Position numbers and translations under genes: made by a program. From NCBI GenBank assembly GCA_041397825.1, contig JAWKVX010000003.1:1-64000 (forward strand): a stretch of 64,000 nt of DNA, given 5' to 3'. The notes under the pieces were generated by a model. The model was not told the DNA's origin. It saw only the letters and a list, made by a program, of their open reading frames with translations, and did no database searches. This DNA is from JANNSX01 sp041397825 (lineage in GTDB: Bacteria > Pseudomonadota > Alphaproteobacteria > Rhizobiales > Hyphomicrobiaceae). Shown in pieces: positions 40,841 through 49,929 of the stretch (position 1 is the first letter of the stretch; each line of letters begins with the position of its first letter).

Positions 40841-42981
40841 GTCCTGTGAGGTCTTCAGCGCGAAGGCATAGGCGAGGGCGGTCTCCTTCAGTCGCTCGAA
40901 ACGGCCGGATGCCCCACCGTGGCCGGCATCCATGTTGGTCTTGAGAAGGAGCAGTGTGTCGTTCGACTTCAGGCGGCGGAGTTTGGCCACCCACTTCGCC
41001 GGCTCCCAGTAAGTGACGCGCGGATCGGTAAGACCTGCCATGGCGAGGATGTGCGGATAGGCTGCCGTGCGGACATTGTCGTAGGGCGAGTAGGCCCGGA
41101 TCGTCTCGAAATCCTCTCGCTTGAGGATCGGGTTGCCCCATTCCGGCCACTCGGGCGGTGTCAGCGGCAGCGTGTCGTCCAGCATCGTGTTCAAGGCGTC
41201 GACGAAGGGCACCTCGGCGATGATGCCGAGGAACAGGTCGGGCGCCATGTTGGCAACCGCCCCCATCAATAGGCCGCCGGCCGATCCGCCATGGCCGATG
41301 ATGCGGCCGCGTGCGCCATAACCCAATGCCGCCAGATGCTCGCCGGCAGAGATGAAATCCTTGAACGTGTTGATCTTCCTCTCCCGCTTGCCGTCGGTGT
41401 ACCAGCGGTAGCCTTTGTCCTTGCCGCCGCGGATATGCGCGATGGCATAGATGAAACCGCGATCGACGAGAGAAAGCCTCGACGTGGCGAACCCGGCGGG
41501 TATCGTGATGCCGTAGGAGCCGTAGCCATAGAGGAGGAGCGGCGCAGAGCCGTCGATCGGCGTCGACTTGAGATGGATGAGCGAGACGGGCACGGTCTCG
41601 CCGTCGTGGGCGGGCGCCAGGATCCGGCGCGTCGCATAGAGTTCGGGGTCGTGCCCGCTCGGCACCTCCTGGCGCTTGCGGAGCGTGCGCTCGCGGCTCT
41701 CCATGTCGTAGTCGAAGATCTCGGCCGGCGTCGCTAGTGACGAATAGGTGAAGCGCAAGGTCGTCGTGTCGTGCTCGTAGCCTTCCGACATGCCGAGCGA
41801 ATAGGCTTCCTCGTCGAAAGCGATGGCATGCTCGGTCCCGTCCGTCCAGCGCCGGATGACGATGCGCGGCAGGCCGCCTTCCCGCTCGAGGCGAACGAGA
41901 TGATGCTTGTAGGCCGTGTGGTCGAGGATGAGACGTCCCGGCCTGTGCGGCTCGATGTCCGTCCAGCTCTCGGGGCCGGGCTGATCGATCGGTGCGGTGA
42001 CGATCTTGAAGTCCTCGGCGCCGTCGCGGTTCGTCAGGATGACGAGGCCGTCGCCGCGGTGGTCGACGTGATACTCGTGGCCGGGCTCTCGAACCGCCAC
42101 GATCTTCGGCTGGCTCTCGGGCCTCGCCCTATCGATCAGATAGGCCTCGGAGGTCTCATGGTCGTGCGTCGAGACGATCAGGAAGCGTCCCGAGAGCGTC
42201 TTGCCGACCGAGACGAAGAAGCCCGGATCGGTCTCGCGATAGACCAGCGCATCGTCGGTCACCGGAGTACCGAGCCGGTGCAGATAGACCGCGAACGGCC
42301 GGTGATTGTCGTCGAGGCGGGTGTAGAGGATCGTCTGGCTGTCGGCGGCCCACTCGAGATTGCCGTTGGTGTCGCCGATCTCGTCGGGGAGATCCTTGCC
42401 GGAGGCGATATCGCGGATCCGGATCGTGTAGATCTCCGAGCCCTTCTCGTCGGTGGCATAGGCGATACGTCGGTGGTCGGGCGCGTGCTCGGCGGCGCCG
42501 AGCGAGAAATAGGCGAGGCCCTTGCCCAGGGCATTTCCGTCGATCAGCACCTCCTCGTCCGCGTCGGCTTTCCCCGTCGGCTTCCGGCAGTAGCGCGGGT
42601 ACTCGCCGCCCGTGACGTAGCTCATGAGATACGACCATGGCCCGTCTCGGGCCGGAACCGTCGAATCGTCTTCCTTGATGCGCGCCTTCATTTCGGCGAA
42701 GAGCGTGGCCTGCAACTCCTCGGTGTCGGCCATGACGGCGGCGGCATAGGCATTCTCAGCCTCGAGCACGGCCCGGATGTCGGCCGGCAGCTTGCCGGAT
42801 CGCGCATCACCTCTTGCCAGTTCTCGGCCTTGAGCCACGCGTAGTCGTCCTCGAGGAGGATGCCGTGATAGGTCGAGCGAGTTGGCCGGCGTTCGGCGAT
42901 GGGGGGCTTCAGGGCGTCAGCTGGGGGCAAGTGGAGGTTCTCCTCGCAAGCATGGACCGCATCGGTCAGGGCTGGGCTCAC
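40841..42981 (-). pseudogene. S9A-family oligopeptidase B-like peptidase with one frameshift
   Basis: The peptidase domain has the catalytic Ser in GHGGSAGGLLMGAV, the Asp in LTDPRVTYWEPAKW and the His in AGHGGASGR, with an N-terminal beta-propeller, as in protease II (oligopeptidase B). The N-terminal part (PTRSTYHGILLEDDYAWLKAENWQEVMRDP) is in another frame; a one-base loss in a G run near 42794-42799 separates it from KLPADIRAVLEAENAYAA. The start is uncertain: GTG 42981 or TTG 42930. At the 3' end no stop is met before the cupin gene, so the frame runs into it; the given left limit is the cupin start. Confidence 0.8.
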
Positions 42982-43121
42982 GAAAGCCGGAGGGTATGCA
43001 GGACGTCAAGGCCGGCCTTGCCGAAGGCGCAGCCGTTGCCGGTTGCTTCGGCCCATGGCTTCGGCTTCCATGCCCGGGTCGGTCGCGGGATCCTCCCGCC
43101 CCAGAAGCAGATGAGGTCGGC

Positions 43122-44321
43122 GTGACGATCGAGGCCAACGCCGTGGAGCGGCCACTGCTCCCTATTCTCGTTGCCTTGAGCGGTGCGCATCTGCTGAACG
43201 ATGTCATCCAGTCGATGATCCCGGCCATGTATCCGCTGTTCAAGCAGAATTATGCGCTGAGCTTTGCGCAGATCGGCCTCATCACGCTTGCCTTCCAGGT
43301 CACCTCGTCGCTGCTGCAACCTGTATTGGGTTTCATCACCGATCGCCGCCCATGGCCCTATGCCATGGTGCTCGGCATGGGTGCGACGCTCAGCGGACTC
43401 CTCGGCCTTGCCTTCGCCGGCAACTACGTGGTGATCCTCATGTCGGCGGCTATGGTCGGGCTCGGCTCGGCCGTGTTTCATCCCGAGGCGACGCGCATGG
43501 CTCGCCATGCTGCGGCCGGCCAGCAGGGTTTTGCGCAGGGCATCTTCCAGATCGGCGGCCATGCCGGCTATGCGATCGGACCGCTCTTGGCGGCCGGTGT
43601 CGTCATGCCGCGCGGACAATCGAGCCTGAGCCTCGTCTCGGTGGTGGCGCTCGCCGCCATGGTGCTGATGGTGTGGACCGGGACCCGCTACGCGCGGATG
43701 CGTCGAGCGCAGGCGACTCGCTCGACGACGTCAGGGACGTCATTGGGCGGCCACGGGCTCGGACGCGGCCGCATCCTGCTGGCAATGGCCGTGCTGATGA
43801 TCCTCCTGCTCTCGAAGAACGCCTACACCGCCGCCTTCACCTCCTACTACACCTTCTACCTCATCGAGCGTTTCGGCGTGACGGTTCAGGCTTCGCAGAT
43901 CCTCCTGTTCCTCTATCTGGTCGTCGGAGCCTTCGGCGTCATTGCCGGCGGCATGGCGGGGGACCGCATCGGCCGCGAGCGGATCATCTGGATCTCGATC
44001 CTCGGGGTGCTGCCATTCGCCCTCATGTTGCCTTACGCGAGCCTGTTCTGGACAGCCGTGCTCTCAGTGGTGATCAGCTTCATTATCGCCAGCGCTTTCT
44101 CGTCGATCCTGATCTTCGCCATTGATCTCGTGCCACATCGGGTCGGATTGGTCGGTGGCCTGTTCTATGGACTGTCGTTCGGGCTCGGTGGCATAGCCGC
44201 GGGCGCCCTCGGTCTCGCCGCCGACCAGATCGGCATCATCGCGGTATTCAAGCTGTGTGCCTGGCTGCCGGCATTGGGATTGCTGGCGGCTCTGCTGCCG
44301 CGCACCGGCACGGTGCGGTGA
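43122..44321 (+). CDS. MFS exporter, fosmidomycin-resistance (Fsr) type
   Basis: The 399-residue protein has about twelve spans and the Fsr-family features HLLNDVIQSMIPAMYPLFKQNYALSFAQIGLITLAFQVTSSLLQP and DRRPWPYAMVLGM, and a second-half block GGMAGDRIGRERIIW. It is a proton-driven efflux pump; the natural substrate is unknown. GTG 43122 (GAGG six bases ahead) is preferred because the frame upstream lies over the 5' end of the divergent peptidase gene. It faces msrB at its 3' end. Confidence 0.87.
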   Translation: MTIEANAVERPLLPILVALSGAHLLNDVIQSMIPAMYPLFKQNYALSFAQIGLITLAFQVTSSLLQPVLGFITDRRPWPYAMVLGMGATLSGLLGLAFAGNYVVILMSAAMVGLGSAVFHPEATRMARHAAAGQQGFAQGIFQIGGHAGYAIGPLLAAGVVMPRGQSSLSLVSVVALAAMVLMVWTGTRYARMRRAQATRSTTSGTSLGGHGLGRGRILLAMAVLMILLLSKNAYTAAFTSYYTFYLIERFGVTVQASQILLFLYLVVGAFGVIAGGMAGDRIGRERIIWISILGVLPFALMLPYASLFWTAVLSVVISFIIASAFSSILIFAIDLVPHRVGLVGGLFYGLSFGLGGIAAGALGLAADQIGIIAVFKLCAWLPALGLLAALLPRTGTVR

Positions 44322-44376
44322 TCGGGACGGCGCAGAGGCGCAACCCCAAGACGGTCGTATTGCAGGACCGCTTCAC

Positions 44377-44796
44377 TCAGTCCTTCGCTTCCGGCTCCAA
44401 CTTCAACGCCACGCCGTTGATGCAGTAGCGCAGTCCCGTCGGCTTCGGTCCGTCGGGGAAGACATGCCCGAGATGCGCGTCGCACTCAGCACAGTGCACC
44501 TCGGTGCGACGCATGAAGAACGAGCGATCCTCGGTCGTGCCGACGGCGTCCGTCGAGACAGGCTCGTAGTAGCTCGGCCATCCTGTCCCGGAATCGAATT
44601 TCGCCTCCGAGGAGAACAGCGGTGCGCCACAGCACACGCACATGTAGGTGCCGCCCGCCTTCTCCTTGTGGTAGGGGTGGGAGTAAGCGCGCTCGGTGCC
44701 GTGCTCCCGCGTGACCCGATAGGCCTCAGGCGAGAGCTCGGCCCGCCAGTCCTTGTTGCTCTTGGCCATGGCCTGGATCTTCTGTTTGCCTGTCAT
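44377..44796 (-). CDS. msrB: Peptide-methionine (R)-S-oxide reductase
   Basis: The 139-residue enzyme reduces methionine R-sulfoxide. It has the two zinc-binding CxxC pairs (MCVCCGAPLF and CAECDAHLGHVFPDG) and the catalytic Cys in LRYCINGVALKL. ATG 44796 with GGAGG eight bases ahead is used; 25 extra codons upstream are not conserved in the family. It is monocistronic. Confidence 0.95.
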   Translation of the reverse strand: MTGKQKIQAMAKSNKDWRAELSPEAYRVTREHGTERAYSHPYHKEKAGGTYMCVCCGAPLFSSEAKFDSGTGWPSYYEPVSTDAVGTTEDRSFFMRRTEVHCAECDAHLGHVFPDGPKPTGLRYCINGVALKLEPEAKD

Positions 44797-44962
44797 CAGC
44801 GAGTCCTCCGCGCTCTCGGCTCCCATGATGTGGGCTCCGGCTGACGGCTTGTCGAGGCATGCCCCGATCACTCTCCCGTGTTCGATAGCGGTTGCCGTCG
44901 CCCATCAGTTGATTATAACACGCGCTTCCCCGGGAACGTCAGCAGTGAGGAGATTCCGAGGC

Positions 44963-46267
44963 ATGCGACTGATGATCCCGGCCGTTCTGGCGCTCTTTAT
45001 CGCGTCGATCCTCGGTATCGATCCGGCGTGGGCGGAGGCGTCAGCGGGCGAGGTGCCGCTCAACCGGCTATTCGGCATTCCGATCGATTTCCTGATCTTC
45101 GCAGCGACGCTGGGTGGCGTGGCTTTGCTCCACCACCGGACGCTTCAGGTGGCGCTTACCGGGCTCGCGACCATCATCCTCTACAAGCTTGTCTTCTCGG
45201 GGTTCAAGACCGGGCTGGGGTTCTCCGGACTTGTCGGCCATTTCGGTCACGAGTGGGTGCTGCTCGCCAACCTGTTTCTGCTGCTGACCGGCTTCGGCCT
45301 GCTGTCGCGGCACTTCGAGGAGAGCCGGCTCCCCGACGAGATGCCAGCGATTCTTCCGGATGACTGGAAGGGCTGCTTCGTTCTGCTCGTCCTGATCTGG
45401 GTCCTCTCGGGCTTCCTCGACAACATCGCGGCCGCCATCATCGGTACCACCGTCGCCACCAAGGTCTTTCACGACAAGGTGCACATCGGCTATCTGGCCG
45501 CCATCGTCGCGGCCTCCAATGCCGGCGGGGCCGGCAGCGTCCTCGGCGACACGACGACGACGATGATGTGGATCGACGGCGTCAGCCCTCTGGACGTGCT
45601 GCATGCATATATTGCGGCGTTCGCAGCCTTGCTGGTCTTCGGCATACCCGCATCGCTCAAGCAACAGCGCTACTCTCCCGTCATGAAGCACATCGAAGGC
45701 GCGTTCACGATCGACTACGCGCGCGTTACGGTCGTCGGGCTCATTCTGGTAGCGGCGGTGGCGACCAACATCACCACCAACATCTTCGCACCAGAGCTCG
45801 CTGAAATGCTGCCCGTGCTCGGCATCTCAGTCTGGGCCGTCCTGCTGTTGGCGAGTGGCTGGCGCCGACCGGACTGGTCCATCATGCCGGAAACCGCCAA
45901 GGGATCGATTTTCCTTCTGGCTCTGGTCGCGTCGGCCTCGATGATGCCGGTGGAGGAGCTGCCATCGGCCTCCTGGCAGACGGCGCTCGGCCTCGGCTTC
46001 GTATCGTCCGTCTTCGACAATATTCCGCTGACGGCGCTGGCGCTGAAGCAAGGCGGCTACGACTGGGGACTGCTCGCCTTTGCCGTCGGCTTCGGCGGCT
46101 CGATGGTCTGGTTCGGATCGTCAGCGGGCGTGGCGGTATCGAATCTGAGGCCGGAGGCCCGCTCGGTCGGCCTTTGGGTCCGGCACGGCTGGCCGGTCGT
46201 CATCGGCTACATCGTCGGCTTCTTCGTGCTGCTCTTGCTCCTGGGCTGGCATCCGGTGCATCGCTGA
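44963..46267 (+). CDS. ArsB/NhaD-superfamily ion transporter (citrate/Na+:H+ type)
   Basis: The 434-residue protein has a signal-like first segment (MRLMIPAVLALFIASILGIDPAWAEA) and about eleven further spans. The re-entrant blocks LSGFLDNIAAAIIGTTVATKVFH and SSVFDNIPLTALALKQGG are the twin 'DN' motifs of ion transporter superfamily members such as NhaD, ArsB and putative citrate carriers. The ion is not assignable. GAGGAG lies ten bases upstream of ATG 44963. Confidence 0.85.
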   Translation: MRLMIPAVLALFIASILGIDPAWAEASAGEVPLNRLFGIPIDFLIFAATLGGVALLHHRTLQVALTGLATIILYKLVFSGFKTGLGFSGLVGHFGHEWVLLANLFLLLTGFGLLSRHFEESRLPDEMPAILPDDWKGCFVLLVLIWVLSGFLDNIAAAIIGTTVATKVFHDKVHIGYLAAIVAASNAGGAGSVLGDTTTTMMWIDGVSPLDVLHAYIAAFAALLVFGIPASLKQQRYSPVMKHIEGAFTIDYARVTVVGLILVAAVATNITTNIFAPELAEMLPVLGISVWAVLLLASGWRRPDWSIMPETAKGSIFLLALVASASMMPVEELPSASWQTALGLGFVSSVFDNIPLTALALKQGGYDWGLLAFAVGFGGSMVWFGSSAGVAVSNLRPEARSVGLWVRHGWPVVIGYIVGFFVLLLLLGWHPVHR

Positions 46268-46813
46268 CGCCCGCCTGGACGCGCGTCGGATGACGGCATG
46301 ATTGACCATCGAACCCGCGCAAGGCGGAGGATCAGAGTGGCTGCGGTCCCTGTTTCCCGCGACCGACACTTCGGCCCGTTCCACTTTGGCGTGGTCGTGT
46401 CTGTTCCGAGCGCCCGGAATCCCTCGCGAAACGCTAAGTATTCGCTCATCATGTTCGCTGGGAAATACGAGACGATTAGATTTTCTTAATCTAGTTGTTT
46501 TCCCTTACCGTCGACCGATAACTCTTATTTCTTCGATCATCTGCACGATTTTTCCAATACTTTAGACGGACCCAGCCGGTGGCCTGTTCACGTTCCTGTC
46601 GGGTTCTATTGAAAGCTTCACAAAAACTCACTACGAGTCGCGTTGATTGCTGATGCGTAAGAGCTGTTCCGGCTCAGATCGAGGAAGAGCTGAAATTTTG
46701 ATCCGGAAATGCCTCCGTAGACTGGAGTTCTACTTGGGTCGAATGGCTGCTCGCCAGCCGCCAGCGGCAAGACGTGATGAATTTCTCGAACAGGGGAGTG
46801 CCCGCTAGGGAGC
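46268..46813. other. AT-rich intergenic region upstream of the mucR-like gene
   Basis: The 546 bases carry no convincing gene. From about 46440 to 46620 the sequence is far richer in AT than its surroundings and has the nested palindrome at 46460-46504. MucR/Ros proteins bind AT-rich DNA and often repress their own genes, so this may be an autoregulatory region. Confidence 0.5.
46460..46504. promoter_or_regulatory. Nested AT-rich palindrome
   Basis: GGGAAA (46460-46465) and TTTCCC (46499-46504) enclose TAGATT-TTCTT-AATCTA (46477-46493), giving two nested inverted repeats in an AT-rich block. This could be a terminator for the transporter gene or a regulator site. Confidence 0.4.
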
Positions 46814-47233
46814 ATGCAAGAGATGGAACAGGATATGGACAGAAACGAAATCGTCGAGCTGACCGCGGATATCGTGTCAGCTTACGTCAGCAACAACACG
46901 GTGGTCGCATCGGAGTTGCCGCAACTCATTTCAGATGTCCATGGCGCCCTGACGAGAGCGACCGGCGCAGTGGCTCCGCCTGTTCGCGAGGATCTCAAGC
47001 CGGCGGTTGCCATCAAGAAGTCCGTTACACCCGACTACATCGTCTGCCTCGAGGACGGAAAGAAATTCAAGTCGCTGAAGCGGCACATCAGAACGCACTA
47101 CAATCTGTCGCCGGAGGAATATCGCGAGAAGTGGGATCTTCCCCACGACTATCCGATGGTTGCTCCGAACTATGCGTCGGCGCGATCGCAACTGGCGAAG
47201 AAGATGGGTCTGGGACAGCGCCGGCGCCGCTGA
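46814..47233 (+). CDS. MucR/Ros-family zinc-finger transcriptional regulator
   Basis: The 139-residue protein has the MucR family N-terminus (RNEIVELTADIVSAYVSNNTVVASELPQLISDVHGAL) and the prokaryotic zinc finger CLEDGKKFKSLKRHIRTHYNLSPEEYREKW, with ligands Cys, Asp and two His. Such proteins form oligomers on AT-rich DNA and control surface polysaccharide, motility and cell-cycle genes in rhizobia and Brucella. Start 46814 or, equally well, ATG 46823. Its 3' end overlaps a convergent small gene by about 146 bases. Confidence 0.9.
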   Translation: MQEMEQDMDRNEIVELTADIVSAYVSNNTVVASELPQLISDVHGALTRATGAVAPPVREDLKPAVAIKKSVTPDYIVCLEDGKKFKSLKRHIRTHYNLSPEEYREKWDLPHDYPMVAPNYASARSQLAKKMGLGQRRRR

Positions 47234-47528
47234 CCGGTCGGCGAGCCGCGCGGAGCTGCTCGAGGGCTCGCCTCCGCCGGTCGCCATCGAGCACCGCTTG
47301 CTCGGCGGCGTGCGCGCGGACGAGTGCCACATGGCGATTGAGATCGTAGCTCCAGTCGCGCCGCGTCGCCCGCCGCCGCTCGGCAGCGAGCGCGCGTGCC
47401 AGTTTGGCAACGATGCTTTCGAGCCCGGGCCCGCTCAGTCTCGCCACATCCTCCGGCCAGACGGCAAGCAGTCTCGGTAGATCGCGGGCTCTGACATAGG
47501 CCATGTCGGTCAGGAACGGTGCGCGCAT
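47088..47528 (-). CDS. Small DUF6477-like helical protein, convergent with mucR
   Basis: ATG 47528 has a strong AAGGAG nine bases upstream. The first 100 residues (FLTDMAYVRARDLPRLL...ALAAERRRATRRDWSYDLNRHVALVRAHAAEQ) resemble small alphaproteobacterial DUF6477 proteins. The last 45 codons lie antisense over the end of the mucR-like gene and have low-complexity content, so the functional part is probably 47230-47528. Function unknown. Confidence 0.6.
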   Translation of the reverse strand: MRAPFLTDMAYVRARDLPRLLAVWPEDVARLSGPGLESIVAKLARALAAERRRATRRDWSYDLNRHVALVRAHAAEQAVLDGDRRRRALEQLRAARRPVSGAGAVPDPSSSPVAIAPTHSSEQPSDSRGEDPTSRDIPPATDCSAF

Positions 47529-47800
47529 TTGTGGTGCTCCTTCCACGTCGTGGTGGTTGAGCAGCCTCGCACGCTCGCGAGTGGCCGGGGATAACCCGGG
47601 CCCGATCCTACAGTATACGGTTAATCAGCATTCGTATACGAATTCGTTACCAATCCTTCGATCGATGGCGAAAAACTTATCCCCGGTCACCGGCACGGAC
47701 CTATCATCCGATGCACCGCAGGACGGCTACGGGCCAAGGATGACCGGTACACTGCGGCAATCGCGAGGGGTTCGCATGGGAGTTCGGGGATCCGTCAGAA

Positions 47801-48226
47801 ATGAGCTGCCGCAGCCATCATGCAGCACGACAAGAGCAATTCGCAGAGACGCCGCTCCAGGGTTCGGCACACGTTTCGCTCGTCAAATCGGTGGTCGATG
47901 GAACAGTCAGCCGAATCTTTGACGTCGCGGTGACGGATCTGGCCCTGACGCGCCGAGGGACCGCAGAGATCGCTTTCGCACGGCAGGTGGCCATGTATCT
48001 CACGCATGTCGCCGGCGGTCTGTCGCTCTCCGAGGTCGGACGGATCTTCAATCGCGACCGCACTACGGTCGCCTATGCCTGTCTCATCATCGAGGACCGG
48101 CGTGACGATCCGAGACTCGACCGGGCACTGGAGATGATCGAGGCCATCTTGAAGCGGGTTGCTCCGCCTTCGAGCCTCGAGCTCATCGAGCGCCGCCGGT
48201 CGTTCCAGCAGCGGTCTGTCGCGTGA
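47801..48226 (+). CDS. Stand-alone DnaA domain IV-like DNA-binding protein
   Basis: The 141-residue protein contains the DnaA C-terminal helix-turn-helix (FARQVAMYLTHVAGGLSLSEVGRIFNRDRTTVAYACLIIEDRR), which reads the DnaA-box signature loop as DRTTVAYA. It has no AAA+ domain. Such proteins are common in Rhizobiales and are thought to bind DnaA boxes. It overlaps the next gene start by ATGA-type spacing (48223), so the two form an operon. The 254-base gap upstream contains two GTATACG motifs and a DnaA-like TTATCCCC. Confidence 0.85.
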   Translation: MSCRSHHAARQEQFAETPLQGSAHVSLVKSVVDGTVSRIFDVAVTDLALTRRGTAEIAFARQVAMYLTHVAGGLSLSEVGRIFNRDRTTVAYACLIIEDRRDDPRLDRALEMIEAILKRVAPPSSLELIERRRSFQQRSVA

Positions 48227-49080
48227 AGGCGGCGATGCGGACGAAGAGTCCGGTGGCGGCACTGGCACGGCTGTTGAGCGTGCTGGCGCGGCAGGGCGGC
48301 GCCATTCGGATTGTTCCGGCGTCTGATGGCGATCCCTCGTCCCCCGTGCTCGAGGGGCTTGCGGTCAACATCCCACCTGTCGTTGTCGCTATGGCAGAGC
48401 AGACCGGGCTGATCGAATGCGTCGACGGCAAGCACCGGATCCTTCCGCCCGGCCTTGCCTGGCTGAAGCGTCGGCTATCGGGTGGCGATGGCTATGCCGA
48501 GCAGCATCAGGCTCTGGTCCAGCGCGAGATCGGCATTGGTGCGATGCGCTCCAGGGTGCTCGTCAACGAGCAGGAGAGTCCGCTCGCCTGGTTGCGCCGG
48601 CGGGCAGACAAGTCCGGCAAACCCATCCTGTCCGATGCGCAGTTCGAGGCCGGTGAGCGGTTGCGTAGCGATTTCTGGCATGCGGGCATGTCGCCGCGGG
48701 TGACGGCGAGCTGGAACGGCCTCGCCAGCACGGGCCGGTCGCGGCGTTCGGCACCGGATGAGGCCTCGCGCTTGCGCGACAGCGTTGCCGGCGCCCAGCA
48801 GCGGGTCCGACGCGCCCTCGAGGAGGTCGGGCCTGAGCTTGCCGGCATCCTGGTCGATGTCTGTTGTCACCTGAAGGGCCTCGAGGCATCCGAGACGGCG
48901 CGCGGCTGGCCGCAGCGCTCGGGCAAGGTCGTGCTACTGTTGGCCCTGTCGCGGCTCGCCCGACACTACGGGCTGCTGGTCTCGGAGCGAGGCTCGGGAC
49001 AAGAGCGAGTGCGACTTACCAGCTGGGGCGATGCCGACTATCGCCCGACGCTCGGCGCCTGGGCGGGCAAGGCAGAATGA
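48223..49080 (+). CDS. DUF6456 domain protein
   Basis: The 285-residue protein fits the rhizobial DUF6456 family: NEQESPLAWLRRRADKSGKPILSDAQFEAGERLRSDFWHAGMSPRVTASWNG is the conserved block, and the C-terminal AGILVDVCCHLKGLEASETARGWPQRSGKVVLLLALSRLARHYG resembles a short helix-turn-helix region. Function unknown; probably DNA-linked given its partner, the DnaA-like gene. Start GTG 48223 overlaps the upstream stop. Confidence 0.85.
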   Translation: MKAAMRTKSPVAALARLLSVLARQGGAIRIVPASDGDPSSPVLEGLAVNIPPVVVAMAEQTGLIECVDGKHRILPPGLAWLKRRLSGGDGYAEQHQALVQREIGIGAMRSRVLVNEQESPLAWLRRRADKSGKPILSDAQFEAGERLRSDFWHAGMSPRVTASWNGLASTGRSRRSAPDEASRLRDSVAGAQQRVRRALEEVGPELAGILVDVCCHLKGLEASETARGWPQRSGKVVLLLALSRLARHYGLLVSERGSGQERVRLTSWGDADYRPTLGAWAGKAE

Positions 49081-49358
49081 CCATCGACCTCGGCGGCCTC
49101 TAGAACATCGTCGAGCTTGCCGATGACGGACTCGATCTCGACGCCATAGTCCGTCGGCTGCCATTCACCGTGAAAGCCGCAGGCGATGAGGTGCTGGCCC
49201 AGAAGATCGAGCGTCTGCTCGATGTCCTCGCGGCTCCAGGCTTCGAGTTCGCGGCCGTCGGCGCCGAACACTCGGCGCGAACCGGCGCGACGGATGATCG
49301 CAAGCTCAGCATTCGTCAGGTGGGGCAGGGCAACGGCCGGAGCTCGGAGGACGGACAC
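49038..49358 (-). CDS. Small hypothetical protein convergent with the DUF6456 gene
   Basis: The 106-residue protein has regular amphipathic content (LPHLTNAELAIIRRAGSRRVFGADGRELEAWSREDIEQTLDLLGQHLIACGFHGEW) and ends with an acidic tail. Its 3' end overlaps the DUF6456 gene by 43 bases on the other strand. No family is recognised with confidence. The coding look of residues 1-90 supports it as a real gene. Confidence 0.55.
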   Translation of the reverse strand: MSVLRAPAVALPHLTNAELAIIRRAGSRRVFGADGRELEAWSREDIEQTLDLLGQHLIACGFHGEWQPTDYGVEIESVIGKLDDVLEAAEVDGHSALPAQAPSVGR

Positions 49359-49427
49359 GGGATACTCTCGTCAAGCAGGCGCGGCGATCGAGGGCGCTGG
49401 ACGGCTCCCGACACGGAGTTTATCAGC

Positions 49428-49883
49428 TTACCCCATTTCCGTTAACGCCGCCTCAGCGTCTCGCCGGATCCGGGCCACCATCGAGGCGAGGCCGTTCGAG
49501 CGCTGGGGAGTCAATTGCTGGTCGAGGCCGAGGCGGCTGAAGATGGCAGTCGCGTCGGTTTGGATGATTTCGGCCGCCGTGCGCCCGGAATAGAGGCGGA
49601 GCAGGATCGCGATGAGGCCACGAACGATATGGGCGTCGCTGTCGCCTTGGAAGCTCAGCCGGGGCTCGCCCGCGGTCCGGTCGACGTGGGTCAGCAGCCA
49701 GACCTGGCTTGCGCAGCCTCTGACCTTGTTTGTCTCGATGCGCTCGTTCTCGGGAAATGGCGCGAGCTCACGGCCGAGCTCGATGACATAGCGATACCGG
49801 TCCTCCCAGTCATCGAGGAGGTCGAAATCCTCGATGATGGCGGCGACGGTCGGTGACCCGCTATCGATGGTTCCGCTGCACAT
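49428..49883 (-). CDS. sufE: Cysteine desulfuration protein SufE
   Basis: The 151-residue protein accepts sulfur from a SufS-type desulfurase for Fe-S cluster assembly. The persulfide Cys is in KVRGCASQVWLL, and the blocks DDWEDRYRYVIELGRELAPF and GLIAILLRLYSGRTAAEI are typical. ATG 49883 is used; an upstream TTG at 49892 is possible. It is not in a suf operon here, which is usual for rhizobial sufE. Confidence 0.94.
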   Translation of the reverse strand: MCSGTIDSGSPTVAAIIEDFDLLDDWEDRYRYVIELGRELAPFPENERIETNKVRGCASQVWLLTHVDRTAGEPRLSFQGDSDAHIVRGLIAILLRLYSGRTAAEIIQTDATAIFSRLGLDQQLTPQRSNGLASMVARIRRDAEAALTEMG

Positions 49884-49929
49884 GCCGGGCAATTAAGCCT
49901 CTGGCGGCAGCCGATGCAACCTTGTGCGC

